Source: DATBLE01 sp963841405
Lineage (GTDB): Bacteria; Actinomycetota; Thermoleophilia; Gaiellales; Gaiellaceae
Reading direction: 5' to 3'
Assembly: GCA_963841405.1 (NCBI GenBank)
Contig: CAWJCM010000007.1
Location: 682,001-746,000, forward strand
Length of the DNA stretch: 64,000 bases
A model generated the notes under the pieces. It searched no databases. It was given only the letters and a program-made list of their open reading frames with translations, and was not told the DNA's origin. Positions within the stretch are counted from its first letter, which is position 1, and every line of letters starts with the position of its first letter. Shown here piece by piece: positions 34,500 through 43,049 of the stretch. The position numbers were made by a program, and so were the translations under genes.

Positions 34500-35903
34500 G
34501 TGGACGTCCCCGCGCGGCACCTGCGCCTCCTGACGGACACGATCGCCGCCGTCAACTCCACGCTCGATCTCCAGGAGGTGCTCGAGCTGGTCGCGACCAA
34601 CGTCGCCGAGGCGCTCGGCACGGACGCGTGCTTCGTCTATCTGTACGAGGAGCGCTCCGGCGAGCTCGTCCTGCGCGCGACGCGCGGGACGGCGGTCCAG
34701 GAGATGACCCGCCGGCCGCGGATGCGTCCGGGGGAGGGGATCACCGGCGTCGCCGCGGGGGAGCGTCGCCCGGTCATGATCGCCGCCCAGGCGCACCTCG
34801 ATCCGCGGTTCAAGCGGTTCTCCAATCTGCCGGAGGAGGAGTACGAGTCGATCCTCGCAGTCCCGATCATCGCCCGCGAGAAGCTGGAGGGCGCACTGAA
34901 CGTGCGCACCCGCCGGCCGCGGGAGTTCTCCGACGCCGAGGTCGACCTGTTGCTCGCGATCGCCGCCCAGGTGGCTCAGTCGATCGAGCACGCCAAGCTG
35001 TACGCGCAGGCGCAGCGGCGGGTCGACGAGCTCGAGGCGCTCGCCCGGATCTCGGAGGCCGTCTCGGAGTCGCTGTACCTCGAGGAGTCGCTGGAGGCGA
35101 TCGTCAAGACGACCATGGACGCCGTCTCTGCGACCGGCGCGGCGCTCGTGCTCGAGGACGGGGAGATCGCGTGGCCGGAGGGCCGCCCCGGCGAGTACGC
35201 GGTGCGGACGCCGCTGCGCTGGAAACGCCGCCAGATCGGCGAGCTCGTCGCCGACCGCGGGACGCCCTTCACCGACGACGAGCGCGCGCTGCTCGCGTCG
35301 ATCGCCCACCACGCCGCGGTGGCGCTGGAGCACGGCCGCGCGGTGATGCGCGGCGTGCTCGCCCAGGAGATCCACCACCGGGTCAAGAACAATCTGCAGA
35401 CGGTGGCGTCGCTGCTACGGCTCCAGGCCCGCGGCGACGTCGTCGACGCTCGGCGGGCGCTCGACGACTCGGTCAACCGGATCCTCGCGATCGCGGCCGT
35501 CCACGAGGTGCTCACCGAGCGGCGCGACGAGAGCGTCGACCTCGGCGAGCTGCTCGAGCGGCTGCGGGCGATGCTCGTACAGGGTCTCGGCGGGGACAAG
35601 GACGTCGCGTCGTCGCTCGAGTCGGTGCCGCTGGCCGGCGGGCGCGCGACCGCGCTGGCGCTCGTCTTCTCCGAGCTCCTCCAGAATGCGCTCGAGCACG
35701 GCGGCGGCTCGGTGCGGATCGAGCTCGCACAGCGGAACGGCGACGTCGTGCTCGCGATCGCCGACGATGGAGGCGGGATCGACGGGGCGCCGCAGGGAAC
35801 GGGCCTGTCGATTGTCGAGGCTCTGGTTCGCGACGAGCTGGGCGGGACGCTCTCGCTCGAGGACGACGGCGGGCTCCGGGCCGAGGTGGTGTTCCCGGCC
35901 TAG
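34500..35903 (+). CDS. pdtaS: GAF-domain sensor histidine kinase, HisKA_2 type (PdtaS-like)
   Basis: 467 residues, cytosolic with no membrane helix. GAF domain 1 spans about 15-165, a shorter second GAF-like domain about 180-280, then the HisKA_2 box VLAQEIHHRVKNNLQTVASLL (phospho-His near 292) and a HATPase domain with ELLQNALEHGGG and DDGGGIDG. This is the architecture of PdtaS/EutW kinases that signal to ANTAR regulators, and such a regulator follows nine bases downstream. GTG 34500 is used because a promoter lies just upstream; an earlier in-frame GTG (34449) would place the promoter inside the gene. Confidence 0.9.
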   Translation: MDVPARHLRLLTDTIAAVNSTLDLQEVLELVATNVAEALGTDACFVYLYEERSGELVLRATRGTAVQEMTRRPRMRPGEGITGVAAGERRPVMIAAQAHLDPRFKRFSNLPEEEYESILAVPIIAREKLEGALNVRTRRPREFSDAEVDLLLAIAAQVAQSIEHAKLYAQAQRRVDELEALARISEAVSESLYLEESLEAIVKTTMDAVSATGAALVLEDGEIAWPEGRPGEYAVRTPLRWKRRQIGELVADRGTPFTDDERALLASIAHHAAVALEHGRAVMRGVLAQEIHHRVKNNLQTVASLLRLQARGDVVDARRALDDSVNRILAIAAVHEVLTERRDESVDLGELLERLRAMLVQGLGGDKDVASSLESVPLAGGRATALALVFSELLQNALEHGGGSVRIELAQRNGDVVLAIADDGGGIDGAPQGTGLSIVEALVRDELGGTLSLEDDGGLRAEVVFPA

Positions 35904-35912
35904 ACTCGCCCT

Positions 35913-36476
35913 GTGAAGATCCTGATCGCCGAGGACGAGACCATCATCCGCCTCGACCTGCGCAAGCTGCTCGAAGGCGCCGGGTTCGAGGTCTGCGCGG
36001 AGGCGAAGGACGGGGTCGAGGCGGTCGAGCTGGCCACGTCTGCGGAACCGGAGCTCGCCATTCTCGACGTCAAGATGCCGCGGCTCGACGGCATCGAGGC
36101 CGCTCGCCGGATCCTCGAGGAGCGGCCGATACCGATCGTGATGCTGACCGCCTACGGGCAGGACGAGCTGGTCTCACGTGCGGTCGAGGCGGGCGTGTTC
36201 GGTTACCTGGTCAAGCCGTTCCGCGAGGCCGACCTGCTCCCGGCGATCAAGGCGGCGCGGGCCCGGTACGAGGAGCTGGCGGCGCTGCGCGAGGAGGCCG
36301 AGTCGCTGTCGGAGGCGCTCGCTGCCCGGAAGTCGATCGAGCGCGCGAAGGGGCTGCTGATGGCGAAGGAAGGGTTGAGCGAGCAGGAGGCGTTCGAGCG
36401 CCTCCGGCGGGCCTCGCAGCTGGCCGGCCGCCCGCTGAAGATCGTGGCCGACGCGCTGATCGCAACGTTCGAATGA
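35913..36476 (+). CDS. pdtaR: ANTAR-domain response regulator (PdtaR-like)
   Basis: 187 residues. The receiver domain covers 1-120 with acidic residues IAEDE, the phosphoacceptor Asp-52 in AILDVKMPRLDG, and the switch Thr and Lys in MLTAYG and LVKPF. A short coiled coil leads to the ANTAR domain (about 125-184): ARKSIERAKGLLMAKEGLSEQEAFERLRRASQLAGRPL. ANTAR proteins bind tandem hexaloop RNA hairpins and prevent transcription termination. The gene is nine bases after the kinase gene. Targets are likely in nitrogen genes; see the leader upstream of GNAT-glnK-amt. Confidence 0.93.
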   Translation: MKILIAEDETIIRLDLRKLLEGAGFEVCAEAKDGVEAVELATSAEPELAILDVKMPRLDGIEAARRILEERPIPIVMLTAYGQDELVSRAVEAGVFGYLVKPFREADLLPAIKAARARYEELAALREEAESLSEALAARKSIERAKGLLMAKEGLSEQEAFERLRRASQLAGRPLKIVADALIATFE

Positions 36477-36510
36477 CGCCTGTTCACCTCGGCTCCCAGC
36501 TGACGGACCG

Positions 36511-37440
36511 TCACGGTACGGGAACGGCGAGCCCTTCGGCGCCGAGCTCCGACGTCGCCGGCTCGTAGCCCGAACGGGCAAGCAGCTCCATGCCGAGCCG
36601 GGCGCGGCGGACGCGCTCGCGCGAGAGAGCGAGGGTGGTGGCATCGAGGTGCGTGCCGGCGGGGTAGACGTCGGGCGCGTTGCGCAGGCCGAACTTGACG
36701 TAGACGGGAGCCGCAACACGGATCAGCTCGGGGATCTCGTGCAGGCGCACGAAGCCGCCGAGGTTGTCGGGCGCCTCGGCGTAGACGTCGAGCGGGACGT
36801 CCACGGCCGCACGGATCGCGGCGATCTGGGCGAGGCTGAGATCGGTCGGGAGGTTGATCGTGTTCGCGCCGAGTCGCTCCAGGACCCGAGCGGCGGCGGG
36901 ATTCGCGGCCGGCAGCATCACCGACACCTTGGCCTGCATCTCGCCGGGCAACACGCCGGTGCGCCGCGCCTCCGCGAACACGGACAGGACGCCGACGTCT
37001 GCGACCAGGACGCTGCGAACGCCGTGAGCCGCAGCTCGACGCGCGTCGTCGAGAACGGCGACGACCTGCTCCTGGCCCCGTGCGGTCGGCGCGAAGACGC
37101 AGCCTGCGGGCGCGCGCGCCGCCGCCGACGTGTCCCACGCGGCGTTCGGTCGAGCGAAGAGCGAGACCTCGACACGTGCGGACGCCGCCGCGACGGCCAT
37201 CTCATCCAGCTCCGCATCGGTCTGGAGGAACACGCCGCTCCCCTGCGAGACGCGATGCACCGTCACGTCGAGCCGATCAGCCTCCTCGAGGACCGCCTCG
37301 AGGCAGCGCGGCCCCTCCGTGCTCGGGATCTCCACGCGGTACTGCGCCCCGTCGGGGAAGCGCTTCTCCGAGTCGGGGAGTTCGTTCAGGTCGCCGCCCG
37401 GCAGCCCGAGCGAGCGCAGGAGGTCGCGCGTCTCGTTCAT
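36511..37440 (-). CDS. Peptidase U32-like protein
   Basis: 309 residues with a TIM-barrel-like middle part: RSVLVADVGVLSVF, ANTINLPTDLSLAQIAAIR and VYVKFGLRNAPDVYPAG. These resemble U32/YhbU-type proteins, some of which act in rRNA/tRNA hydroxylation or ubiquinone synthesis, but the metal-cluster cysteines of those groups are not obvious. ATG at 37440 chosen because the upstream codons of the longer frame contain a palindrome. Function unassigned. Confidence 0.6.
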   Translation of the reverse strand: MNETRDLLRSLGLPGGDLNELPDSEKRFPDGAQYRVEIPSTEGPRCLEAVLEEADRLDVTVHRVSQGSGVFLQTDAELDEMAVAAASARVEVSLFARPNAAWDTSAAARAPAGCVFAPTARGQEQVVAVLDDARRAAAHGVRSVLVADVGVLSVFAEARRTGVLPGEMQAKVSVMLPAANPAAARVLERLGANTINLPTDLSLAQIAAIRAAVDVPLDVYAEAPDNLGGFVRLHEIPELIRVAAPVYVKFGLRNAPDVYPAGTHLDATTLALSRERVRRARLGMELLARSGYEPATSELGAEGLAVPVP

Positions 37441-37455
37441 GCGTCCGAGCGTATC

Positions 37456-37477
37456 GGGACAGGCTCGAGCCTGTCCC
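37456..37477. repeat. Perfect 22-bp palindrome
   Basis: An 11-base half GGGACAGGCTC followed by its exact reverse complement, centred on CTCGAG, upstream of the U32-like gene. Shorter GACAGG-type and GGGGAC/GTCCCC stems occur inside hisA and pgi (43996-44025 region). Confidence 0.6.
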
Positions 37478-37530
37478 CGCCTTTCCGCCGTGGTCACGCT
37501 GCGAGCAGCAGGGTCGGGCTGAAGCCTGCT

Positions 37531-39486
37531 CTAGGCCTGCGACTGCTCGAACAGCGTTTCCCAGCGGTGGAGGAGCGACTGGAGCTCCTCCCGCGCGGCG
37601 CGGTGCGCCGTGAGGAGCTCGAGGTCGCCCCAGTCGTCGGCGAGCTTCCGCTCCAGCTCGGCGACCGTCTCCTCCTGCTCGGCGATCCGAGCCTCGACCT
37701 GCTCCAGCTCGCTGCGCCGTCTGGGCTGTGGCCGTTCAGGCCGTGGCTTTCTTCGTGACGTTTCCAACCCGGTCTCTGAGACCGGAGCTGCGCCGACATT
37801 GGAACTCCTCGTCCACAGGGGGCTGGCCCGGACATAGTCGGCCCACCCGCCGTCGTAGCTCGAGATCGTCCCCTCCTCGATCGCGAGCGTCCGCTCGGCG
37901 ACCGCGTCGAGGAGCGCACGGTCGTGGGAAACGAGCAGCACCGTCGCGGGGAAGTTTTCCAGCGCCGCCTCGAGCGCCTCGCGGCTCTCCAGGTCGAGGT
38001 GATTGGTCGGCTCGTCGAGCACGAGAAAGTTCGCGCCGGACGCGACCACGACGGCGAGTGCGAGCCGGCGCCGCTCGCCGCCCGAGAGTACCGACACCGG
38101 CTTCTCGTGAGACTCCCAGCCGGAGAAGAGAAAGCGGCCGAGCAGGTTCTGCGCCTCCGGCCGCCGCAGCCCGGTCATCGACTGGACGCAGTCGAGCACC
38201 GAGCCACGCTCGTCGAGCTCGGCCTCGTGCTGGGAGAAGTACGCGGGGACGACGCCGTGACCGAGGCGCGCCACGCCGGCGTCAGCGGAGCGCCCTCCGA
38301 GCAGCGTCTCCAGCAGCGTCGTCTTGCCCGAGCCGTTGGGCCCGACCAGCGCCACGTGCTCGCCGCGCTCGATCGCCAGCGAGACACCGTCCAGCAGGTG
38401 CTTGTCTCCGGCCGAAAGCGACAGCCCCTCGACCTCGACCACCGTCCGTCCGCTGCGCGGCGGGTTCAGGAACTCGAACCCGAGCCGCTTCGAGCGGCGC
38501 GTCAGCAGGGCGACCTGGTCCGAGACGCCCGCCTTCTCCTTCTGCAGCCGCCCGATGTGCGTGAGCTTCGCCTGCGCCTGCTTCGCCTTCGATTTCTTGT
38601 ACCGGAACCGGTCGACGAAGCGCTGGAGCCGGGCGATGTCGGCGTTGTAGCGCTCGATCGACTTCGAGGCGTCGAGCAGGCGCGCTGCCTTCTCGCGCCG
38701 CCAGACGTGCCACTCGCCCGGGAAGTAGGTCGACCGGCCGGCTTCCAGCTCGAGCACCGCAGTCGCCACCGCTTCCAGGAACCAGCGGTCGTGTGCAACC
38801 AGCACGACGGCCGCGTCCATGCTCACGAGCATCCGCTCCAGCCACTCGAGCCGCTCGACGTCGAGGTGGTTCGTGGGCTCGTCCAGGAGCAACAGATCCG
38901 GATCGCCCGCCAGCGACCGCGCCAGCGACGCGCGCGTCAGCTCCCCGCCCGAGAACGTCTCCAGCTGCCGGTCGAGCTCGTCGTCGGCGAACCCGAGGCC
39001 GCGCAGCGTCGACAGCGAATTCTCACGCCAGCCGTAGCCGCCGGCATGCTCGAGCCGCGCCTGCGCCTCCGCGTAGCGCGTCAGCGTCTCGGCGCCGTGC
39101 TCGCCAGCGGCCATCGCTTCCTCGAGCCGGCGCAACTCCTCCTCCAGCGCGATCAGGTCGCGTGCGCCGGACAGTGCGTACTCGCGCAGCGACAGCCCCC
39201 CCGGTGTTTCCGAGGGCGTTGCCGGGCTTTGCCCGGAAACGCCGCCGAAGGAGCCGAGTGGGGGCCGCTGGTCGTGCAGGGCGACCCGCGTGCCCTTGTC
39301 GAGCACGAGCTGGCCGCCGTCGAGGCCCGTCTCGCCGGCCAGCATCCGGAGCAGCGTTGTCTTACCGGCGCCGTTGGGCCCGGAGAGCGCGAGCCGCTCG
39401 CGCCGCTCGACCTTGAACGAGACGCCGTCGAACAGCAGCCCGCCGGCCAGCTCCTTGCGCACGTTGCTTCCGATCACGACGGCCAT
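37531..39486 (-). CDS. ABC-F family ATPase
   Basis: A 651-residue soluble protein with two ABC cassettes. Walker A motifs are GPNGAGKTT and GPNGSGKTT, signatures FSGGELTRASLA and LSGGERRRLALA, and Walker B motifs LLLLDEPTNHLD and FLVLDEPTNHLD, with the basic interdomain linker FVDRFRYKKSKAKQAQAKL. It has a C-terminal coiled coil. ABC-F proteins act on ribosomes (translation or antibiotic protection). Two unusual insertions are coded by palindromic DNA: a segment after HDQRPPLG (near residues 78-95) and one before the coiled coil, made of repeat A. Confidence 0.93.
   Translation of the reverse strand: MAVVIGSNVRKELAGGLLFDGVSFKVERRERLALSGPNGAGKTTLLRMLAGETGLDGGQLVLDKGTRVALHDQRPPLGSFGGVSGQSPATPSETPGGLSLREYALSGARDLIALEEELRRLEEAMAAGEHGAETLTRYAEAQARLEHAGGYGWRENSLSTLRGLGFADDELDRQLETFSGGELTRASLARSLAGDPDLLLLDEPTNHLDVERLEWLERMLVSMDAAVVLVAHDRWFLEAVATAVLELEAGRSTYFPGEWHVWRREKAARLLDASKSIERYNADIARLQRFVDRFRYKKSKAKQAQAKLTHIGRLQKEKAGVSDQVALLTRRSKRLGFEFLNPPRSGRTVVEVEGLSLSAGDKHLLDGVSLAIERGEHVALVGPNGSGKTTLLETLLGGRSADAGVARLGHGVVPAYFSQHEAELDERGSVLDCVQSMTGLRRPEAQNLLGRFLFSGWESHEKPVSVLSGGERRRLALAVVVASGANFLVLDEPTNHLDLESREALEAALENFPATVLLVSHDRALLDAVAERTLAIEEGTISSYDGGWADYVRASPLWTRSSNVGAAPVSETGLETSRRKPRPERPQPRRRSELEQVEARIAEQEETVAELERKLADDWGDLELLTAHRAAREELQSLLHRWETLFEQSQA
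37755..37819 (+). repeat. 65-bp dispersed repeat A, copy 2, inside the ABC-F gene
   Basis: Begins GTGACGTTTCCAACCC, has the perfect core CGGTCTCTGAGACCG, and ends CTCGTCCACAGG. It is antisense to the gene, in frame, and encodes LWTRSSNVGAAPVSETGLET in the linker before the C-terminal coiled coil. Confidence 0.8.
39215..39243. repeat. In-frame hairpin insertion in the first ABC domain
   Basis: Arms GGCGTTgCCGGGC and GCCCGGaAACGCC with loop TTT and one mismatch. It encodes the GVSGQSPATPSETP segment inserted between the conserved HDQRPP and LREYAL parts of the cassette. Confidence 0.6.
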
Positions 39487-39514
39487 CGCGGTACAGGCTA
39501 GAGGTGGTGTTCGC

Positions 39515-41341
39515 CTAGTCGCGGACGAGCGCGCGCGCCGCGTTCGCGATCGCGACCGCGTCGATCCCGTACGCGGCCAGCAGCTCGTCCGGCTTGCCCG
39601 AGCGTGGCATGTCCGCGACCGCCAGTCGTGTCACCCGCGCCGAGATTCCACGCTCGGCCAGCGCCGAGAGCACGGCCTCGCCGAGACCGCCCTCGGGCCA
39701 GTGGTCCTCGACGGTGACGATTCGTCCGGTCTCGGTCGCGGCCGCCGCGAGCGTCCCGCCGTCGATCGGCTTCAGCGAGTAGCAGTCGACGACGCGCGCC
39801 GCGATCCCGTCGGCGGTGAGCGCATCGGCCGCCTCGAGCGCCTCGTGCACCGTGATCCCGCAGCCGACCAGCGTCACGTCGTCCCCCTCGCGCACGACGC
39901 AGCTGCCGCCCACGGGAAACTCCTCGTCGGGCCCGTACAGCACCGGGGTGTCGGGCCGGAGCGTGCGGATGTACGAGATCCCTTCGAGATCGGCCATCGA
40001 TGCGACGAGCCGGGCGGTCTGGTTTCCGTCACAGGGGTGGAGAACGGTCGAGCCGTGGACGGCGCGCATCGCCGCGATGTCCTCGAGCGCCATCTGCGAC
40101 GGGCCGTCCTCGCCGATCGAGATCCCTGCGTGCGACCCGGCGAGCGAGAGCGTCGCCCGGGAAATCGCCGCCATCCGGATGAAGTCGTACGCGCGCGAGT
40201 GGAAGGCGGCGAAGGACGATGCGAACACGCGGTAGCCGCGCGCCTGCAACCCGACCGCGGCGGCGGCCATCTGCTGCTCCGCGATGTACATCTCGAAGAA
40301 CCGATCCGGGTGCGCCTGCTTGAAGAGGTCGGCGAAGGTCGAGTTCGAAACCTCGCCGTCGACCGCTACCACGTCGCCGCGTGCCGAGCCGACCGCGGCC
40401 AGCGCCTCGCCGTACGCCTTGCGAGTCGCCACCTTGTCCCCGACCTCGTAGCGCGGGAGCTCCAGCGCACCCGCCTCGAACGAGTGCGGCTCGCCGGGCG
40501 CCGGCTTCGCCACCTCGATCACGATGTTCCGCAACCCACCGAGCTCCTCGATCGCCGCTTCGGGATCTTCGAGCGGCTTGCCGTGCCAGCCTTCCTTGTT
40601 CTCGACCGCCTTGACGCCCTTGCCCTTGATCGTCCGCGCGATCACGACGGTCGGCTTTCCCGAGGTAGCTTGCGCCTCGGTGTACGCGGCATCTACGGCC
40701 TCGACGTCGTGGCCGTCGATCTCGATCGCGTGCCAGCCGAATGCCTCCGCCCGTGCGCGGTAATGGTCGAGCTGCCACTCGTCCATCGTCGGCCCGCGCT
40801 GCCCGAGGCGGTTGATGTCGAGGATCGCCGTCAGGTTGTCGAGCTCGTAGTGCCACGCGTGCTCGAACGCCTCCCAGATCGAGCCCTCGGCGGACTCGCT
40901 GTCCCCGCAGAGCACCCAGACCCGGTACGGAAGCCGGTCGAGGTACTTGCCGGCGATCGCCATCCCGACGCCGATCGGCAACCCCTGTCCGAGCGAGCCG
41001 GTGGCGACGTCGACCCAGGGGATCAGCGGCGTCGGGTGTCCCTCGAGCATCGACCCGAACTGCCGGTAGGTGAGCAGCTCCTCGTCCGAGATCGCGCCGG
41101 CGGCGCGGAACATCGCGTACAGCAGCGTGGACGCGTGCCCCTTCGAGAAGATCAGGCGGTCGTTCGTCGCGGTGTCCGGCGCGTCGAAGTCGTAGCGCAG
41201 GTGCTTGGCCAGCAGCACCGCCATCAGCTCGGCTGCGGACATGCCCGACGTCGGATGGCCCGACTTGGCCTCTGCTGCGCACCGCACCGAGTCCACCCGG
41301 AACTGCTGTCCGAGCTCGTGCCAGAGCTGAACGTCGTCCAT
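39515..41341 (-). CDS. tkt: Transketolase
   Basis: A 608-residue ThDP enzyme of the pentose phosphate pathway. SGHPTSGMSAAELMAVL at the N-terminus, the ThDP motif GDSESAEGSIWEAFEHA, and YIAEQQMAAAAVGL (catalytic Glu) and SHAGISIGEDGPSQM in the pyrimidine domain are clear, followed by the C-terminal transketolase domain. ATG 41341 faces rpiB with only 20 bases between the two start codons. It is shorter than E. coli TktA (663), like many actinobacterial and archaeal-type forms. Confidence 0.95.
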   Translation of the reverse strand: MDDVQLWHELGQQFRVDSVRCAAEAKSGHPTSGMSAAELMAVLLAKHLRYDFDAPDTATNDRLIFSKGHASTLLYAMFRAAGAISDEELLTYRQFGSMLEGHPTPLIPWVDVATGSLGQGLPIGVGMAIAGKYLDRLPYRVWVLCGDSESAEGSIWEAFEHAWHYELDNLTAILDINRLGQRGPTMDEWQLDHYRARAEAFGWHAIEIDGHDVEAVDAAYTEAQATSGKPTVVIARTIKGKGVKAVENKEGWHGKPLEDPEAAIEELGGLRNIVIEVAKPAPGEPHSFEAGALELPRYEVGDKVATRKAYGEALAAVGSARGDVVAVDGEVSNSTFADLFKQAHPDRFFEMYIAEQQMAAAAVGLQARGYRVFASSFAAFHSRAYDFIRMAAISRATLSLAGSHAGISIGEDGPSQMALEDIAAMRAVHGSTVLHPCDGNQTARLVASMADLEGISYIRTLRPDTPVLYGPDEEFPVGGSCVVREGDDVTLVGCGITVHEALEAADALTADGIAARVVDCYSLKPIDGGTLAAAATETGRIVTVEDHWPEGGLGEAVLSALAERGISARVTRLAVADMPRSGKPDELLAAYGIDAVAIANAARALVRD

Positions 41342-41361
41342 GTGGGTAACGTAACTCTCAT
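41342..41361. promoter_or_regulatory. 20-bp gap between divergent tkt and rpiB
   Basis: GTAACGTAAC in the gap gives TACGTT on the minus strand six bases before the tkt ATG, and TAACGT on the plus strand nine bases before the rpiB ATG. Both messages could be leaderless and must have overlapping promoters. Confidence 0.4.
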
Positions 41362-41817
41362 ATGCGAGTCGCCGTCGCGTCCGACTACCGCGGCGTCAAG
41401 CTCCGCGGGCGGGTGCTCGGCGAGCTGACTGCCCTCGGGCACGAAGCGGTCGACCTGGGGACGGACGACCCCTCGGTCCGCATCGACTATCGTGACAAGG
41501 CACGCGAGCTGGGCGAGGCGATCCGCGCGGGCGAGGCCGAGCGCGGCGTGCTCGTCTGTGGCTCGGGTGTCGGCGCATCGGTCGCCGCGAGCAAGCTCGA
41601 CGGCATCCGTGCCGCCGTCTGCCACGACGCGTACTCCGCACACCAGGGCGTCGAGCACGACGACATGAACGTGCTTTGCCTGGGCTCCGAGGTCGTGGGC
41701 GCCGAACTCGCCGCCGACCTCGTCCGCACCTTTCTCGGCGCCACCTTCGGCGGCGGCGAGCGCTACGTGGAGCGACTCCGGAAGATCGAAGACCTGGAAA
41801 GGAAGACCTATGCCTGA
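41362..41817 (+). CDS. rpiB: Ribose-5-phosphate isomerase B
   Basis: A 151-residue RpiB/LacAB family isomerase. The catalytic cysteine and anion hole are in RGVLVCGSGVGASVAASK near residue 70, and VLCLGSEVVG near 110. The N-terminal SDYRGVKLR replaces the usual SDHAGF motif. The 3' end overlaps tal by eight bases. First gene of rpiB-tal-pgi-gnd-zwf-opcA. Confidence 0.94.
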   Translation: MRVAVASDYRGVKLRGRVLGELTALGHEAVDLGTDDPSVRIDYRDKARELGEAIRAGEAERGVLVCGSGVGASVAASKLDGIRAAVCHDAYSAHQGVEHDDMNVLCLGSEVVGAELAADLVRTFLGATFGGGERYVERLRKIEDLERKTYA

Positions 41818-42916
41818 CTCGAGACTCAACCGGCTCTCGGCCCTCGGCCAGAGCGTGTGGATCGACTACCTCTCCCGCGACCTCCTGCACTCGGGACGGC
41901 TCGCCCGGATGATGGAGGAGGACGCCGTCACCGGGGTCACCTCCAACCCGACGATCTTCCAGAAGGCGATCTCGGAGGGCAACGCCTACGACGACCAGAT
42001 GCGCGACCTGCTCGAGCACGAGGAGGACCCGAAGGAGATCTTCGTGGCCCTCGCCGGCCGCGACATCGGCGAGGCATGCGACCTGATGCGCAAGGTGTGG
42101 GACGAGGGCAAGGGCCTCCGCGGGTACGTCTCGATGGAGGTCGACCCGACGCTCGCCGCCGACACTCCGGGGACGATCGCCGAGGCCCGCCGCTTCCACG
42201 GGCTGATCGACAGGCCGAACCTCTACGTGAAGATCCCGGCGACGAAGGCGGGTCTGCCGGCGATCGAGGAGATGATCGCCGCCGGCAAGTCGATCAACGT
42301 CACCCTGATCTTCTCGCTGGAGCGGCACCGGGAGGTGATCGAGGCGTACATCCGCGGCCTCGAGCGGCTGGTCGAGGACGGCGGCGACCCTGCCTCGGTG
42401 GCGTCCGTGGCCAGCTTCTTCGTCTCCCGCGTCGACACCGAGGCCGACAAGCGCCTCGACGCGATCGGCGGACATGACGAGCTGAAGGGGAAGCTCGCCG
42501 TCGCCAACGCGAGGCTCGCCTACCAGAACTGGAAGGAGGACTTCGCCGGCGAGCGCTGGGAGGCGCTCGAGGCGAAGGGCGCCTCGAAGCAGTGGTGCCT
42601 CTGGGCGTCGACCTCGACGAAGAACCCCGCCTACCGTGACGTCCTGTACGTCGAGGATCTGATCGGCCCGGACACCGTGAACACGATGCCGGAAGAGACG
42701 ATCGAGGCGTTCCAGGACCACGGCGAGGTCGCGGTCACGCTCGAGCACGGGCTCGACGAGGCGAAGCGGCTCTTCGAGGAGCTGGCCGGGACGGGGGTGG
42801 ACGTGGACGACGTCACCAGGGTGCTCGAGGAGGAGGGCGTGCAGAAGTTCTCGGACTCGTTCACCGAGCTCCTCGACGGCATCCGCTCGAAGCGCGGCGA
42901 GCTGGTCAACGCTTGA
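41810..42916 (+). CDS. tal: Transaldolase
   Basis: A 368-residue class I aldolase barrel of the actinobacterial/cyanobacterial Tal type. SVWIDYLSRDLL and TGVTSNPTIFQKAI at the N-terminus, the Schiff-base lysine in YVKIPATKAGL and CLWASTSTKNPAY are visible. In many relatives Tal is fused to Pgi; here it ends in a normal TGA, a stem-loop and a 75-bp repeat before a separate pgi gene. Confidence 0.95.
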   Translation: MPDSRLNRLSALGQSVWIDYLSRDLLHSGRLARMMEEDAVTGVTSNPTIFQKAISEGNAYDDQMRDLLEHEEDPKEIFVALAGRDIGEACDLMRKVWDEGKGLRGYVSMEVDPTLAADTPGTIAEARRFHGLIDRPNLYVKIPATKAGLPAIEEMIAAGKSINVTLIFSLERHREVIEAYIRGLERLVEDGGDPASVASVASFFVSRVDTEADKRLDAIGGHDELKGKLAVANARLAYQNWKEDFAGERWEALEAKGASKQWCLWASTSTKNPAYRDVLYVEDLIGPDTVNTMPEETIEAFQDHGEVAVTLEHGLDEAKRLFEELAGTGVDVDDVTRVLEEEGVQKFSDSFTELLDGIRSKRGELVNA

Positions 42917-42942
42917 GGAACACGTCTCCAAGAGACGTGTCC
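42917..42942 (+). repeat. Stem-loop after tal
   Basis: Arms ACACGTCT and AGACGTGT with loop CCAAG plus flanking GG/CC pairs. It begins at the tal stop. There is no T-tract, so it is an mRNA-stabilising or processing hairpin at most. Confidence 0.5.
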
Positions 42943-42957
42943 GCAGGGCGGCCCGTT

Positions 42958-43032
42958 CAAGTAACACAGTGTTACAAGCGCCCCACGCCGCTCAGTTGTG
43001 CGGTGGTGAGCGCTCGTAACACAGTGTCACAA
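42958..43032. repeat. 75-bp paired-palindrome element, copy 2 (inverted)
   Basis: GTAACACAGTGTTAC (42961-42975) and GTAACACAGTGTCAC (43016-43030) have centres 55 bp apart, exactly as in the inverted copy at 22131-22205. It is located 17 bases before the pgi start. Confidence 0.8.
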
Positions 43033-43049
43033 GGCTCGAAGGCGGCGGC

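Noticed and set aside
41362..41400. rpiB as a broken gene because the usual SDHAGF motif reads SDYRGV
   Set aside because: The catalytic cysteine loop and the rest of the fold are intact and the length is normal; family variants exist at this position.
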